Positions 1 to 5,717 of a stretch of DNA of 6,932 nucleotides are shown here, one piece after another. Under the pieces are notes generated by a model, which worked only from the letters and a program-made list of their open reading frames with translations, had not been told where the DNA came from and did not search any database. The stretch's first letter is position 1. Each line of letters starts with the position of its first letter. The stretch is from assembly GCA_036397635.1 (NCBI GenBank), contig DASWIP010000127.1:1-6932 (forward strand), written 5' to 3'. Source of the stretch: DASWIP01 sp036397635 (GTDB taxonomy: Bacteria > Actinomycetota > AC-67). The position numbers and the translations under genes were made by a program.

Positions 1-8
1 CGTGTACG

Positions 9-26
9 TGAGGGCGCGCGCCCTCA
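9..26 (-). terminator. Palindromic hairpin after fadD, probable terminator
   Basis: TGAGGGCGCGCGCCCTCA is a perfect 18-bp palindrome that can fold as a 7-bp stem with a GCGC loop. It begins 18 bases past the acyl-CoA synthetase stop codon. No T-run follows, which is common for terminators of GC-rich actinobacteria. An ATG at 33-31 on the same strand opens a frame (MELRARALTYT) that runs through the palindrome to the window edge, so it could instead lie in the start of another gene. That ATG has no clear Shine-Dalgarno sequence. Confidence 0.5.
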
Positions 27-44
27 GCTCCATCGGGAAGATTC

Positions 45-1838
45 TCAGCCGTACAGGGCCTCGATCACGTCGTCGTACTTGTCGATGATCGCCTTGCGGC
101 GGATCTTCAGCGTCGGCGTCACCTCTTCGGCTTCCATCGCGAACTCGCGGTCGAAGGTGTGCCATTTCTTGACCTGCTCGACGCGCGCGAGATTCTCGTT
201 CACTTCGGCCACCGCGTTCTCGACCAGTTGCTGGACGTCGGGATGCCCGACCAGGTCGGCGAACGAACCGAACGCGATGCCCTTCTGCTCGGCGTAGCCA
301 CGGACCTTCTCTTCGTCGAGCGTCAGCAGCGCGGTCAGGAACGGCCGGGCGTCGCCGACGACGACGACCTGGCTGATCCACGGCGAGTACTTGAGCATGT
401 TCTCGATCACCTGCGGGGCCACGTTCTTGCCCGCGGCGGTGATGATCAGATCCTTCTTGCGATCAGTGATCCTCAGGTATCCGTCTTCATCGACCTCGCC
501 GATGTCGCCGGAGTGCATCCAACCGTCCTCGTCGATCAGCTCTTTGGTCGCCAGCGGATCCTTGAAATAGCCGAGTCCGACGTTGCCCCCTTTGACCAGG
601 ATCTCGCCGTCGTCGGCGATGCGGAGCTGCACGCCGTCGATCGCCGGACCGACCGTGCCGATCTTGATCTTGTCGACCCGGTTGATCGAGGTCGGCCCGC
701 AGTCCTCGGTCTGACCATAAACCTCGGCGACGGGCAGCCCGATCGCGTGGAAGAACCGCAACACCTCCGGGTTGATCGGCGCCGCGCCCGACACGAGCGC
801 CTTCGCCTGATCCAAACCCAGCGCGCCGCGCGCGAGCGCGAACAGCCCCGCGTCCGCCTCCGCGTACTTTGCCTCCAGCTCGTCGGGAAGCGTCGTGCCG
901 GCCTGCTGGGCCTCCACGCGCTTGAGCCCAAGCTGGATCGCCTGCCCGGCCTTGTCGCGGGTCTCCTCGTCGAGGCTCTCGATCAGGCCCATGATGCCGG
1001 CGTAGAACTTCTCCCAGACACGAGGAACACCGAAGAAGATCGTCGGCCTGCATGCCTGCAGGTCGTCCTTCAACGTGTCGATCGAGCCGGCGAACCAGGT
1101 CTCGGAGCCCTGGGAGATCTGCAGGAAGTGGGACGTCACGCGCTCGGCGATGTGGGACAGCGGCAGGTAGGACAGCTTCCGGTCCCCGGGTCCCGCCTCG
1201 AGCACGTGATGCAGCGACTCGCACGTCCACACGATGTTGTGGTGGGTGAGCATCGCGCCCTTCGGCGGTCCGGTCGTGCCGGACGTGTAGACGAGCGTCG
1301 CCAGGTCGTCCGGCTTGATCGCTCCGAGACGCTCGTCGACGTCGTCGGGATGCTCGGCGGCGAACGCGTCACCACGGTCGAGCAGCTGCTCGAACGACAG
1401 GGCGAAGTCGTCCAGTGCCGCACCGGACGGGTCGAACAGGATCGCGGCGGCCAGGTCGCCCAGGTCGGAGCGCTTCTCGAGCACCTTCGCGAGCTGGGCG
1501 GCGTTCTCGACGAAGATGATCTTGGATCCCGAATGGCCGGCGATGTAGCCGACCTGCTTCGGCGAGTTCGTCGGATAGATCGGCACGGTGACGCCGCCGA
1601 GCGCCTGGACGCCGAGGTCTGCGAGGTGCCATTCGTACCGGTTGGCGGACAGGATCGCACCCTTGTGGCCGGAGTCGAAGCCGAGTGAGCGCAGCCCCGC
1701 AGCCGCGCGGCGGACGAGCTGCTCGTACTCGGACCACGACATGGTGGCCCAATCGTCGCCCTGCTTGAACCGGAAGGCGACTGAGTCCGGCTGCTCGGCG
1801 CAGCGCTCGAGGAACGTAGCGATCACGGTCTCACCCAT
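45..1838 (-). CDS. fadD: Long-chain fatty-acid-CoA ligase (FadD15-type, ANL superfamily)
   Basis: ATP-dependent enzyme that adenylates a fatty acid and transfers it to coenzyme A, in the cytosol or at the inner face of the membrane. The protein is 597 residues, normal for bacterial and plant-like long-chain acyl-CoA synthetases. Visible motifs: the P-loop YTSGTTGPPKG at 184-194, YLPLSHIAER at 224-233, FFGVPRVWEKFY at 268-279, VYGQTE at 373-378, SGDIG at 443-447, the hinge region DRKKDLIITAAGKN at 459-472, and the C-terminal lysine of TPTLK (578) expected for adenylation. The frame stays open 106 codons further upstream, but ATG 1838 is chosen because AGGAGGGAG lies 8 bases before it and the conserved N-terminus begins there. 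It follows the pimB-like gene after a 106-bp gap with a likely promoter. The family is certain; the chain-length specificity and the FadD15 label are inferred from overall resemblance. Confidence 0.95.
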   Translation of the reverse strand: MGETVIATFLERCAEQPDSVAFRFKQGDDWATMSWSEYEQLVRRAAAGLRSLGFDSGHKGAILSANRYEWHLADLGVQALGGVTVPIYPTNSPKQVGYIAGHSGSKIIFVENAAQLAKVLEKRSDLGDLAAAILFDPSGAALDDFALSFEQLLDRGDAFAAEHPDDVDERLGAIKPDDLATLVYTSGTTGPPKGAMLTHHNIVWTCESLHHVLEAGPGDRKLSYLPLSHIAERVTSHFLQISQGSETWFAGSIDTLKDDLQACRPTIFFGVPRVWEKFYAGIMGLIESLDEETRDKAGQAIQLGLKRVEAQQAGTTLPDELEAKYAEADAGLFALARGALGLDQAKALVSGAAPINPEVLRFFHAIGLPVAEVYGQTEDCGPTSINRVDKIKIGTVGPAIDGVQLRIADDGEILVKGGNVGLGYFKDPLATKELIDEDGWMHSGDIGEVDEDGYLRITDRKKDLIITAAGKNVAPQVIENMLKYSPWISQVVVVGDARPFLTALLTLDEEKVRGYAEQKGIAFGSFADLVGHPDVQQLVENAVAEVNENLARVEQVKKWHTFDREFAMEAEEVTPTLKIRRKAIIDKYDDVIEALYG

Positions 1839-1846
1839 CGGGAAGG

Positions 1847-1855
1847 CTCCCTCCT
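1847..1855 (-). promoter_or_regulatory. Ribosome binding site fixing the fadD start
   Basis: AGGAGGGAG on the minus strand, 8 bases before ATG 1838. It is the strongest Shine-Dalgarno match on the minus strand of this window and decides the start against the longer open frame that reaches back into the 3' end of the glycosyltransferase gene. Confidence 0.8.
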
Positions 1856-1881
1856 GCTGGTCGAACGTCGCGAGTACGCCT

Positions 1882-1911
1882 TGTATAGCCTCTCGCGGGC
1901 ACTCGATGCAA
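1882..1911 (-). promoter_or_regulatory. Probable sigma-70-type promoter of fadD
   Basis: Minus strand: TTGCAT (1911-1906), an 18-base spacer, then TATACA (1887-1882), in an unusually AT-rich patch between the glycosyltransferase stop and fadD. Transcription would begin near 1875, giving a leader of about 37 bases that contains the Shine-Dalgarno site. The -35 box is a weak match. An imperfect dyad, ACTCGATG/CAATGAGT on the plus strand at 1901-1916, covers the -35 box and could be an operator. Confidence 0.45.
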
Positions 1912-1944
1912 TGAGTGATGCGCCGTTCGAGGCGTTCGCGACGA

Positions 1945-3057
1945 TCAGGTCGAAGCGACAAGCATCGCGTGATAGCGGGACACGACATCGTCCCATCGGT
2001 GTGCTCGCTCGACGAAGGCGCGGCCGGCCGAGCCCATGCGCGCAGCCGCAGCGGGATCGCCCAGCAGCCTGGCGACCGAGTCCGCCAGCGCGCGCGCATC
2101 GCCGCCGCGCACCACCAGGCCGGTCTCGCCGGGGAGCACGGCTTCGGGCGCACCACCGGAGTCGCCGGTGATCGCGGGGCGCCCGCACGCTTGCGCCTCC
2201 AGGTACACCAGCCCGAGCCCCTCGACCTCGAGGCCCGCGTACCGGCTCCGGCACGGCATCGCGAAGACGTCTCCTGCTGCGTAGGACGCCGCGAGATCGT
2301 CCTCGGCGACCTCGCCGGCGAAGACGACCGAGCGTTCGAGCCCGAGGGAGGCGACGAGCTTCTCGAGCCGCGCGCGGTACGGCCCGCCCCCGACGATCAA
2401 CGCCGCGGCGTCGGGAACCGAGGCGTGGATGCGCGGGAGCGCGCGGATGATCTGGTCCTGACCCTTCCTCGGCACGAGCCGGCTGATGCACGCCACGACG
2501 GGCCGGCCGCCCAGGCCGTGCCGCTTGCGGATCGCCGACCCGTCCACGCCGGGATGGAAGCGCTCCAGATCCACACCCGTGCGCAGCAGATGCGTCCGCA
2601 CATCGGAGCCGAGCGCGCGCTCGATGAACCGACGGGTGAAATCAGACACGACCGTCACGATCGACGCGGCGCGTCCGATGCGCCGCAACCCTTGCACGAG
2701 GACCGGCAGACGGGCCCATGCCACCTCGAAGCCGTGGGTGTGCACGGCGACCGGTCGGTCGATGCGCGCCGCGAGCTGGTTCATCGGCAGGACGGCGCCG
2801 AACGCGACCACGTCGACGTCGCGCGCGAGCTGCTCGACGCGTCGACGCAGCGACGGCGTCGGCCACATCACCCGACCGGGCCAGCGCACCACGTCCATGC
2901 CTGAGGCGGCATCGAACGCGCTGTCCCCGGGATGCGCAGGGGCCAGCACGCGCACCTGCACGCCTCGCTCGGCCAAACGGCGATAGATGTTCCACAGGTA
3001 CACCTGGATCCCCCCGACCCGCGGCGGGAAGTCGTTGGTGACGAGCAGCAGTCTCAC
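1945..3057 (-). CDS. pimB: GT4 glycosyltransferase, PimB-like phosphatidylinositol mannoside mannosyltransferase
   Basis: Predicted retaining GT-B (GT4) enzyme that transfers mannose from GDP-mannose to phosphatidylinositol monomannoside at the cytoplasmic face of the membrane, an early step towards PIMs and lipomannan. The protein has 370 residues, the usual size. Visible signatures: N-terminal LLLVTNDFPPRVGGIQ (3-18), THGFEV (107-112), TGVDLERF (160-167), SRLVPRKGQD (192-201) for the nucleotide-sugar site, IVGGGPY (221-227), VFAMPCRSRYAGLEVEG (264-280) and the E-x7-E motif E279/E287. Several of these match my memory of corynebacterial and mycobacterial PimB'. The GTG start at 3057 is chosen because GAGG lies 7 bases upstream and the conserved N-terminus starts there. 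GTG overlaps the TGA of the M48 gene (GTGA), so translation is probably coupled. Another GDP-mannose-dependent acceptor specificity is possible. Confidence 0.85.
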   Translation of the reverse strand: MRLLLVTNDFPPRVGGIQVYLWNIYRRLAERGVQVRVLAPAHPGDSAFDAASGMDVVRWPGRVMWPTPSLRRRVEQLARDVDVVAFGAVLPMNQLAARIDRPVAVHTHGFEVAWARLPVLVQGLRRIGRAASIVTVVSDFTRRFIERALGSDVRTHLLRTGVDLERFHPGVDGSAIRKRHGLGGRPVVACISRLVPRKGQDQIIRALPRIHASVPDAAALIVGGGPYRARLEKLVASLGLERSVVFAGEVAEDDLAASYAAGDVFAMPCRSRYAGLEVEGLGLVYLEAQACGRPAITGDSGGAPEAVLPGETGLVVRGGDARALADSVARLLGDPAAAARMGSAGRAFVERAHRWDDVVSRYHAMLVAST

Positions 3058-4277
3058 GATGGCGCCTCGAGGGCATGCTCGATCCGATCGAGGACCGGCG
3101 GGTGGGTGAAGAACGCCCACACCACGAACCCGTTCGGCGTGACGTCGGACAAGTTGTCCTTCGCCAGCGTCACGTGCAGGTCGATCGCCGCCTGCGGATC
3201 GGCGGTGAGCGCGATCGCCTCGCGATCCGCGCGCGCCTCGATGCTGCGGGAGATCGCGTTGACCGCCGGCATCGTGACCAGCGTCGCCGCGGCGATGAAC
3301 AACGCCAGGAAAGGCACCGCGCGCGGATCACCTGGCCCGGCCACGCCGAGCCACCGGGTCAGGGAGGTCAGCGAGAACAGCCACCACAGCGCGATGATGC
3401 CCACCAGAACGCCGGCCGACGCGTACGCAGCCCCTTTCAGGACGTCGTTGTTCGCGTCGTGGGCAAGCTCGTGGGCGACCACGAAGTCGACTTGATCGGG
3501 CGGCGTTCCCGCGAGCAGCGTGTCGTACAGCACCACGCGTTTGCTGGATCCGATGCCGGACACGTACGCGTTCTTGCGCGTCGTTCGCCTGCTGGCATCC
3601 GCCACGAGCACCTCACGGACTTCCACACCGGCACGGTCGGCGAGGCGCAGCACCCTCTCGCGAACGGGATCGCTCACCGGACGGAAGGTGTTGAACGCCG
3701 GCTCGTAGACGATCGGGAACAGATACACGAGCACGAACGTGAGCACGATACCGCCGGCGATCGCGACGGCCGGCCACCCGCGCGGCAGCCACCGTGCGAC
3801 GCCGATGAATGCGAGGGCGGTAACGCCGCCGATGACCAGCTCGAAACCGGACCCTTTGGCGACATCGGAGAGGTGGCCGACAAGGCTGTTGGTGGCCAAG
3901 CCGAACGCGCGATCATGGCGGTAGGCGGCCATCGATAGCGGAAGCTTGACGAGCACAGGGATGAGGATCACGACGGCGGCGAGCAGCGGAGCCTGAAGCC
4001 ACCAGCGGCCGGTCACCCCCGCCGACCACGCCCCCAGCGCGCGCGAGCCGAGCCCGAGCCCCAACAGCGCGGCCGCGCCGATCGAGAGCCCAAGGGCCGA
4101 GAATCCCAACACGTAGCGAGTGCTGCGGTAGCGCTCCGCCCGCTGGATGTCTCCTTCCGAGAAGTAATCGGTCGGCTCGGCGCGCGCGCGCGCTGCATCG
4201 GTCCCCGACGCCGATGCGAGCGAGCCGCCGATGAGCAGGGCCGCCAGCGCGGCGAGCAGCCACAGGCGTCTCCGCAT
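3054..4277 (-). CDS. M48 family (STE24/CAAX protease-like) zinc metalloprotease, integral membrane
   Basis: Membrane-embedded zinc endopeptidase of 407 residues. The catalytic HELAH motif is at 269-273, with H269 and H273 as zinc ligands and E270 as catalytic base. The second glutamate ligand is probably E347 in EARAD. Other STE24-like features are YEPAFNTFRPVSD (191-203), and SRRTTRKNAYVSGIG (229-243) leading into SKRVVLYDTLL (245-255). Hydrophobic segments lie near 4-22, 55-80, 93-115, 143-162, 170-192, 284-304 and 320-340, suggesting about seven helices; the first could be a cleaved signal peptide (ASASG). ATG 4277 is preferred over ATG 4286 because AGGA sits 8 bases upstream of it. The stop overlaps the pimB start by four bases. 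Bacterial substrates of STE24-like M48 proteins are mostly unknown; quality control of membrane proteins is a reasonable guess. Confidence 0.9.
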   Translation of the reverse strand: MRRRLWLLAALAALLIGGSLASASGTDAARARAEPTDYFSEGDIQRAERYRSTRYVLGFSALGLSIGAAALLGLGLGSRALGAWSAGVTGRWWLQAPLLAAVVILIPVLVKLPLSMAAYRHDRAFGLATNSLVGHLSDVAKGSGFELVIGGVTALAFIGVARWLPRGWPAVAIAGGIVLTFVLVYLFPIVYEPAFNTFRPVSDPVRERVLRLADRAGVEVREVLVADASRRTTRKNAYVSGIGSSKRVVLYDTLLAGTPPDQVDFVVAHELAHDANNDVLKGAAYASAGVLVGIIALWWLFSLTSLTRWLGVAGPGDPRAVPFLALFIAAATLVTMPAVNAISRSIEARADREAIALTADPQAAIDLHVTLAKDNLSDVTPNGFVVWAFFTHPPVLDRIEHALEAPS

Positions 4278-4284
4278 GGACGGC

Positions 4285-4290
4285 ATCCTA
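4285..4290 (-). promoter_or_regulatory. Possible -10 element for a leaderless M48 transcript
   Basis: TAGGAT on the minus strand fits the TANNNT -10 pattern and ends 7 bases before ATG 4277, so a transcript could start at or next to that start codon. No convincing -35 box is seen. The same bases contain AGGA, which may simply be the Shine-Dalgarno sequence of a transcript continuing from sepH. Confidence 0.25.
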
Positions 4291-4320
4291 GCCGCGTGTG
4301 GGTGAAGGGGGCTCGAGGTT

Positions 4321-5250
4321 CTACCGACGACGGGTGCGTCGTCGCGCGACGGGCTTCTTGCGTACAGGCTTACGGCGCGCGGCAGGCTTCTTGCGTACAG
4401 GCTTACGGCGCGCGACAGGTTTACGGCGCGCGGCGGGCTTCTTGCGTACAGGCTTACGGCGCGCGACAGGCTTCTTGCGCGCGGCAGGCCTCTTGCGTAC
4501 AGGCTTACGGCGCGCGGCTGGCTTCTTGCGTACAGGCTTACGGCGCGCGGCAGGCTTCTTGCGCGCCGCCGCCGCCGCCGCACTGGAGCTGCTCGCGCGC
4601 GCGATCGGGGTAACGCGCGCCGTCGGAGACACCCAGCCGATATCCGTCGCGAGCTTGTTGATGGGCGTGAGCTCTCGGACGCGCGGGTCGTACCGCCAGC
4701 GCGCGCTGCGCGCACGGCCCCGGAACGGGAACGTAAGCGTGATCGTCCACGGCTGTCCGTCCCGGCGCGTCGCGGTCCACGCGTCGGCGAGCGCCTCGTC
4801 GGTCATGTTGACCCGGCGAGCCGCCAGGTTGACCTCGACGGACTCGCCCAGCGCAAGCTTCGACGCGCCGAGGCGCGGCTTCTCCTGATACAGCTCTTGG
4901 GCGTCCAGGATCACGCCGGCGCGCTCGTACAGGATCGGCGGATAGAACTGGTCGACGTAGACCTCGTCCACGCCGGCCGCGCGCGCGACCTGCCCCGGCG
5001 ACGCGCCGGCGCGCAGCTGCCGTTGGATCTCGCGCGGCGGGATCTTCGGCTCGGCGCGCGGTTCGAGCGCTCGCTGCGCCCGGACGGCCTCGCGTTCGAG
5101 CTCACGCCGCCCGTATACCGCGTCCTGCAGGACCGCGAGCAGCTTCTTGTCGATGACGACCTTGTGGGAGCCCCGTTTGCCGCGAGGCTTATTGCTCAGG
5201 ATCAGCTCGGAGTGGTCCTCGGACGAACCGACGACGCGCAGCCTGATCAA
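4321..5250 (-). CDS. sepH: SepH (DUF3071) cell-division protein with a long basic repeat tail
   Basis: SepH is an actinobacterial division factor that binds FtsZ through a helix-turn-helix motif and promotes Z-ring assembly. Here, 309 residues. The N-terminus (IRLRVVGSSEDHSELIL) and the VVIDKKLLAVLQDA segment match the DUF3071 beginning. The region from IPPREIQRQLRAGASPGQVA (70-89) to PPILYERAGVILDA (104-117) is the conserved helix-turn-helix part. GRARSARWRYDPRVRELTPI (178-197), after RRDGQPWTITL, is the typical C-terminal part of the domain. Residues 220-228 are a Ser/Ala linker, and 229-309 are almost only K, R, P, A and V in 5- and 6-residue modules (VRKKP and [AV]ARRKP). TTG 5250 is chosen because GGGGGA lies 6 bases upstream and the family N-terminus begins there; an ATG at 5331 would add 27 atypical residues. 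The M48 gene follows after 43 bp without a clear terminator. The domain call is firm; the role of the tail is unknown. Confidence 0.88.
   Translation of the reverse strand: MIRLRVVGSSEDHSELILSNKPRGKRGSHKVVIDKKLLAVLQDAVYGRRELEREAVRAQRALEPRAEPKIPPREIQRQLRAGASPGQVARAAGVDEVYVDQFYPPILYERAGVILDAQELYQEKPRLGASKLALGESVEVNLAARRVNMTDEALADAWTATRRDGQPWTITLTFPFRGRARSARWRYDPRVRELTPINKLATDIGWVSPTARVTPIARASSSSAAAAAARKKPAARRKPVRKKPAARRKPVRKRPAARKKPVARRKPVRKKPAARRKPVARRKPVRKKPAARRKPVRKKPVARRRTRRR
4352..4567. repeat. 33-bp tandem repeats encoding the SepH tail
   Basis: Five 33-bp units lie at 4352-4384, 4385-4417, 4436-4468, 4487-4519 and 4520-4552 on the plus strand. Each is a 15-base part (ggcttcttgcgtaca) plus an 18-base part (ggcttacggcgcgcggca). 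Single 18-base modules lie at 4418-4435 and 4469-4486, and a last partial copy starts at 4553. Units one and five are identical, as are units two and three. All lengths are multiples of three, so the frame is kept. A short run of GCC triplets (about 4564-4581), encoding the Ala stretch, follows. Confidence 0.9.
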
Positions 5251-5256
5251 GCGGGA

Positions 5257-5262
5257 TCCCCC
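5257..5262 (-). promoter_or_regulatory. Ribosome binding site supporting the TTG start of sepH
   Basis: GGGGGA on the minus strand, 6 bases before TTG 5250. It is a moderate match to the anti-Shine-Dalgarno sequence, and together with the family N-terminus it decides the start. No in-frame ATG lies between this site and the conserved domain. Confidence 0.6.
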
Positions 5263-5282
5263 GTCACGCGGGCATCCTTCCA

Positions 5283-5312
5283 CCCCAGGTTGACCCGAGC
5301 AAGCACCCTGGG
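5283..5312 (-). other. Weak stem-loop in the sepH upstream region
   Basis: CCCAGG and CCTGGG, about 17 bases apart, can pair between the upstream terminator and the sepH start. The stem extends to CCCAGGT with a one-base bulge. I recognise no riboswitch and no good sigma-70 promoter in 5251-5340, although sepH needs a promoter here if the hairpin at 5341-5373 ends the upstream transcript. Confidence 0.25.
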
Positions 5313-5340
5313 AGTAGGGCAGGTCACCCACGGCGAACGG

Positions 5341-5373
5341 ACGAGGGGCGCCGGCCGCTGGCGCCCCCGTCGT
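5341..5373 (-). terminator. GC-rich hairpin terminator after the four-cysteine gene
   Basis: GGGGCGCC (5345-5352) and GGCGCCCC (5360-5367) form a perfect 8-bp stem with a 7-base loop. Outer ACGA/TCGT pairs extend it to 12 bp across a 2-base bulge. It begins 20 bases past the stop of the small gene and just before sepH. There is no T-run, so this would be a hairpin-only terminator. Confidence 0.65.
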
Positions 5374-5393
5374 CCCTCCTGGGGGAGAAGGTC

Positions 5394-5597
5394 TCAGCCC
5401 ACCTGGCGTTTGAACTTGGCTTCCGGCAGCAAACCGGCGCGAGCGAGCGACCGGATGGCCCGCTCCTCAGCCGCGTTGAACACGACGGCTCCCTCCGGCC
5501 GGTCGAGCAGGTAGGCGACCACGCAGTCGTCGCAGTCACCGGTCTCGTAGCGCGGGCACCCACTGCAGTCGAGCACGAACTCGGTCGGCGATCCCAT
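5394..5597 (-). CDS. Small four-cysteine protein, possible zinc or metal-binding, function unknown
   Basis: A 67-residue protein with two CxxC pairs, C11-x2-C14 (CSGC) and C22-x2-C25 (CDDC), separated by seven residues. That arrangement suits one bound zinc ion or possibly an iron-sulphur cluster. The rest holds a hydrophobic strand-like segment (VVAYLLD, VVFN) and an amphipathic helix (EERAIRSLARAGLLP, 44-58). There is no signal peptide or membrane helix. ATG 5597 is preceded by AAGGAG with 6 bases of spacing, which makes translation very likely. It resembles short hypothetical proteins I associate with Actinomycetota, with a CDDC-type pair and a C-terminal E..AI..L..AGL.P pattern, but I know no assigned function. 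It lies divergent from yjbQ and upstream of sepH, separated from sepH by a terminator. A redox or metal-sensing role is possible but unsupported. Confidence 0.85.
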   Translation of the reverse strand: MGSPTEFVLDCSGCPRYETGDCDDCVVAYLLDRPEGAVVFNAAEERAIRSLARAGLLPEAKFKRQVG

Positions 5598-5603
5598 CTG
5601 AGT

Positions 5604-5609
5604 CTCCTT
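5604..5609 (-). promoter_or_regulatory. Ribosome binding site of the four-cysteine gene
   Basis: AAGGAG on the minus strand, 6 bases before ATG 5597. It shows that the real protein is the short 67-residue form, although the frame stays open upstream to 5987 by running antisense into yjbQ. Confidence 0.75.
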
Positions 5610-5634
5610 GGACGGCGGCCTCATCACGCACCCA

Positions 5635-5640
5635 ACTCTA
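5635..5640 (-). promoter_or_regulatory. Possible -10 element of the four-cysteine gene
   Basis: TAGAGT on the minus strand fits TANNNT and would place the transcript start near 5628, about 30 bases before ATG 5597. A TTGTCA upstream is only 11 bases away, too close for a normal -35 box, and no other good -35 is seen. Confidence 0.3.
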
Positions 5641-5650
5641 GGAGAGGGGT

Positions 5651-5679
5651 GTGACAACATCCTGACCTGCAGCGATGCT
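5651..5679 (+). promoter_or_regulatory. Possible promoter of yjbQ
   Basis: GTGACA (5651-5656), a 17-base spacer, and GATGCT (5674-5679). The -35 is close to TTGACA while the -10 is poor. Transcription would begin near 5686, giving a leader of about 32 bases before ATG 5718. Confidence 0.35.
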
Positions 5680-5707
5680 GTCTCTGACGCATGATGGCGA
5701 CCGAGCC

Positions 5708-5715
5708 AGGAGGAG
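5708..5715 (+). promoter_or_regulatory. Ribosome binding site fixing the yjbQ start
   Basis: AGGAGGAG lies just before ATG 5718, with AGGAGG four bases from it. It supports this start over the in-frame ATG at 5691, which has no such site. The spacing is short but workable. Confidence 0.7.
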
Positions 5716-5717
5716 CT

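Noticed and set aside
159..1688. 509-codon open frame on the plus strand opposite fadD
   Set aside because: It mirrors the fadD codons in a GC-rich genome, shows no domain, and lies antisense to a gene with complete family motifs.
1915..2904. 329-codon open frame on the plus strand opposite the pimB-like gene
   Set aside because: Low-complexity Arg/His/Asp-rich translation with no recognisable fold; antisense shadow of a well-supported glycosyltransferase.
4325..4344. Hairpin CGACGAC/GTCGTCG at the 3' end of sepH as a terminator
   Set aside because: It is formed by the final Arg codons, is only 7 bp, has no T-run, and the next gene starts soon after. A weak attenuating role cannot be excluded.
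4352..4552. The tandem repeats as a CRISPR array
   Set aside because: Units are contiguous without unique spacers, keep a reading frame, and lie inside a coding sequence.
4296..4888. Plus-strand frames with Cys/Gln/Ala or Arg/Leu/Gly repeats opposite the sepH tail
   Set aside because: The periodicity comes from the 33-bp repeats that encode the SepH tail on the minus strand, and no ribosome binding site precedes these frames.
5290..5320. Plus-strand TTGACC...TAGGGC promoter in front of sepH
   Set aside because: The spacer is 19 bases, and it would drive transcription only antisense to the four-cysteine gene.
5637..5647. Short dyad CTCTAGGAGAG between the divergent genes as an operator
   Set aside because: Only four paired bases per arm, too short to separate from chance, though it overlaps the possible -10 box.
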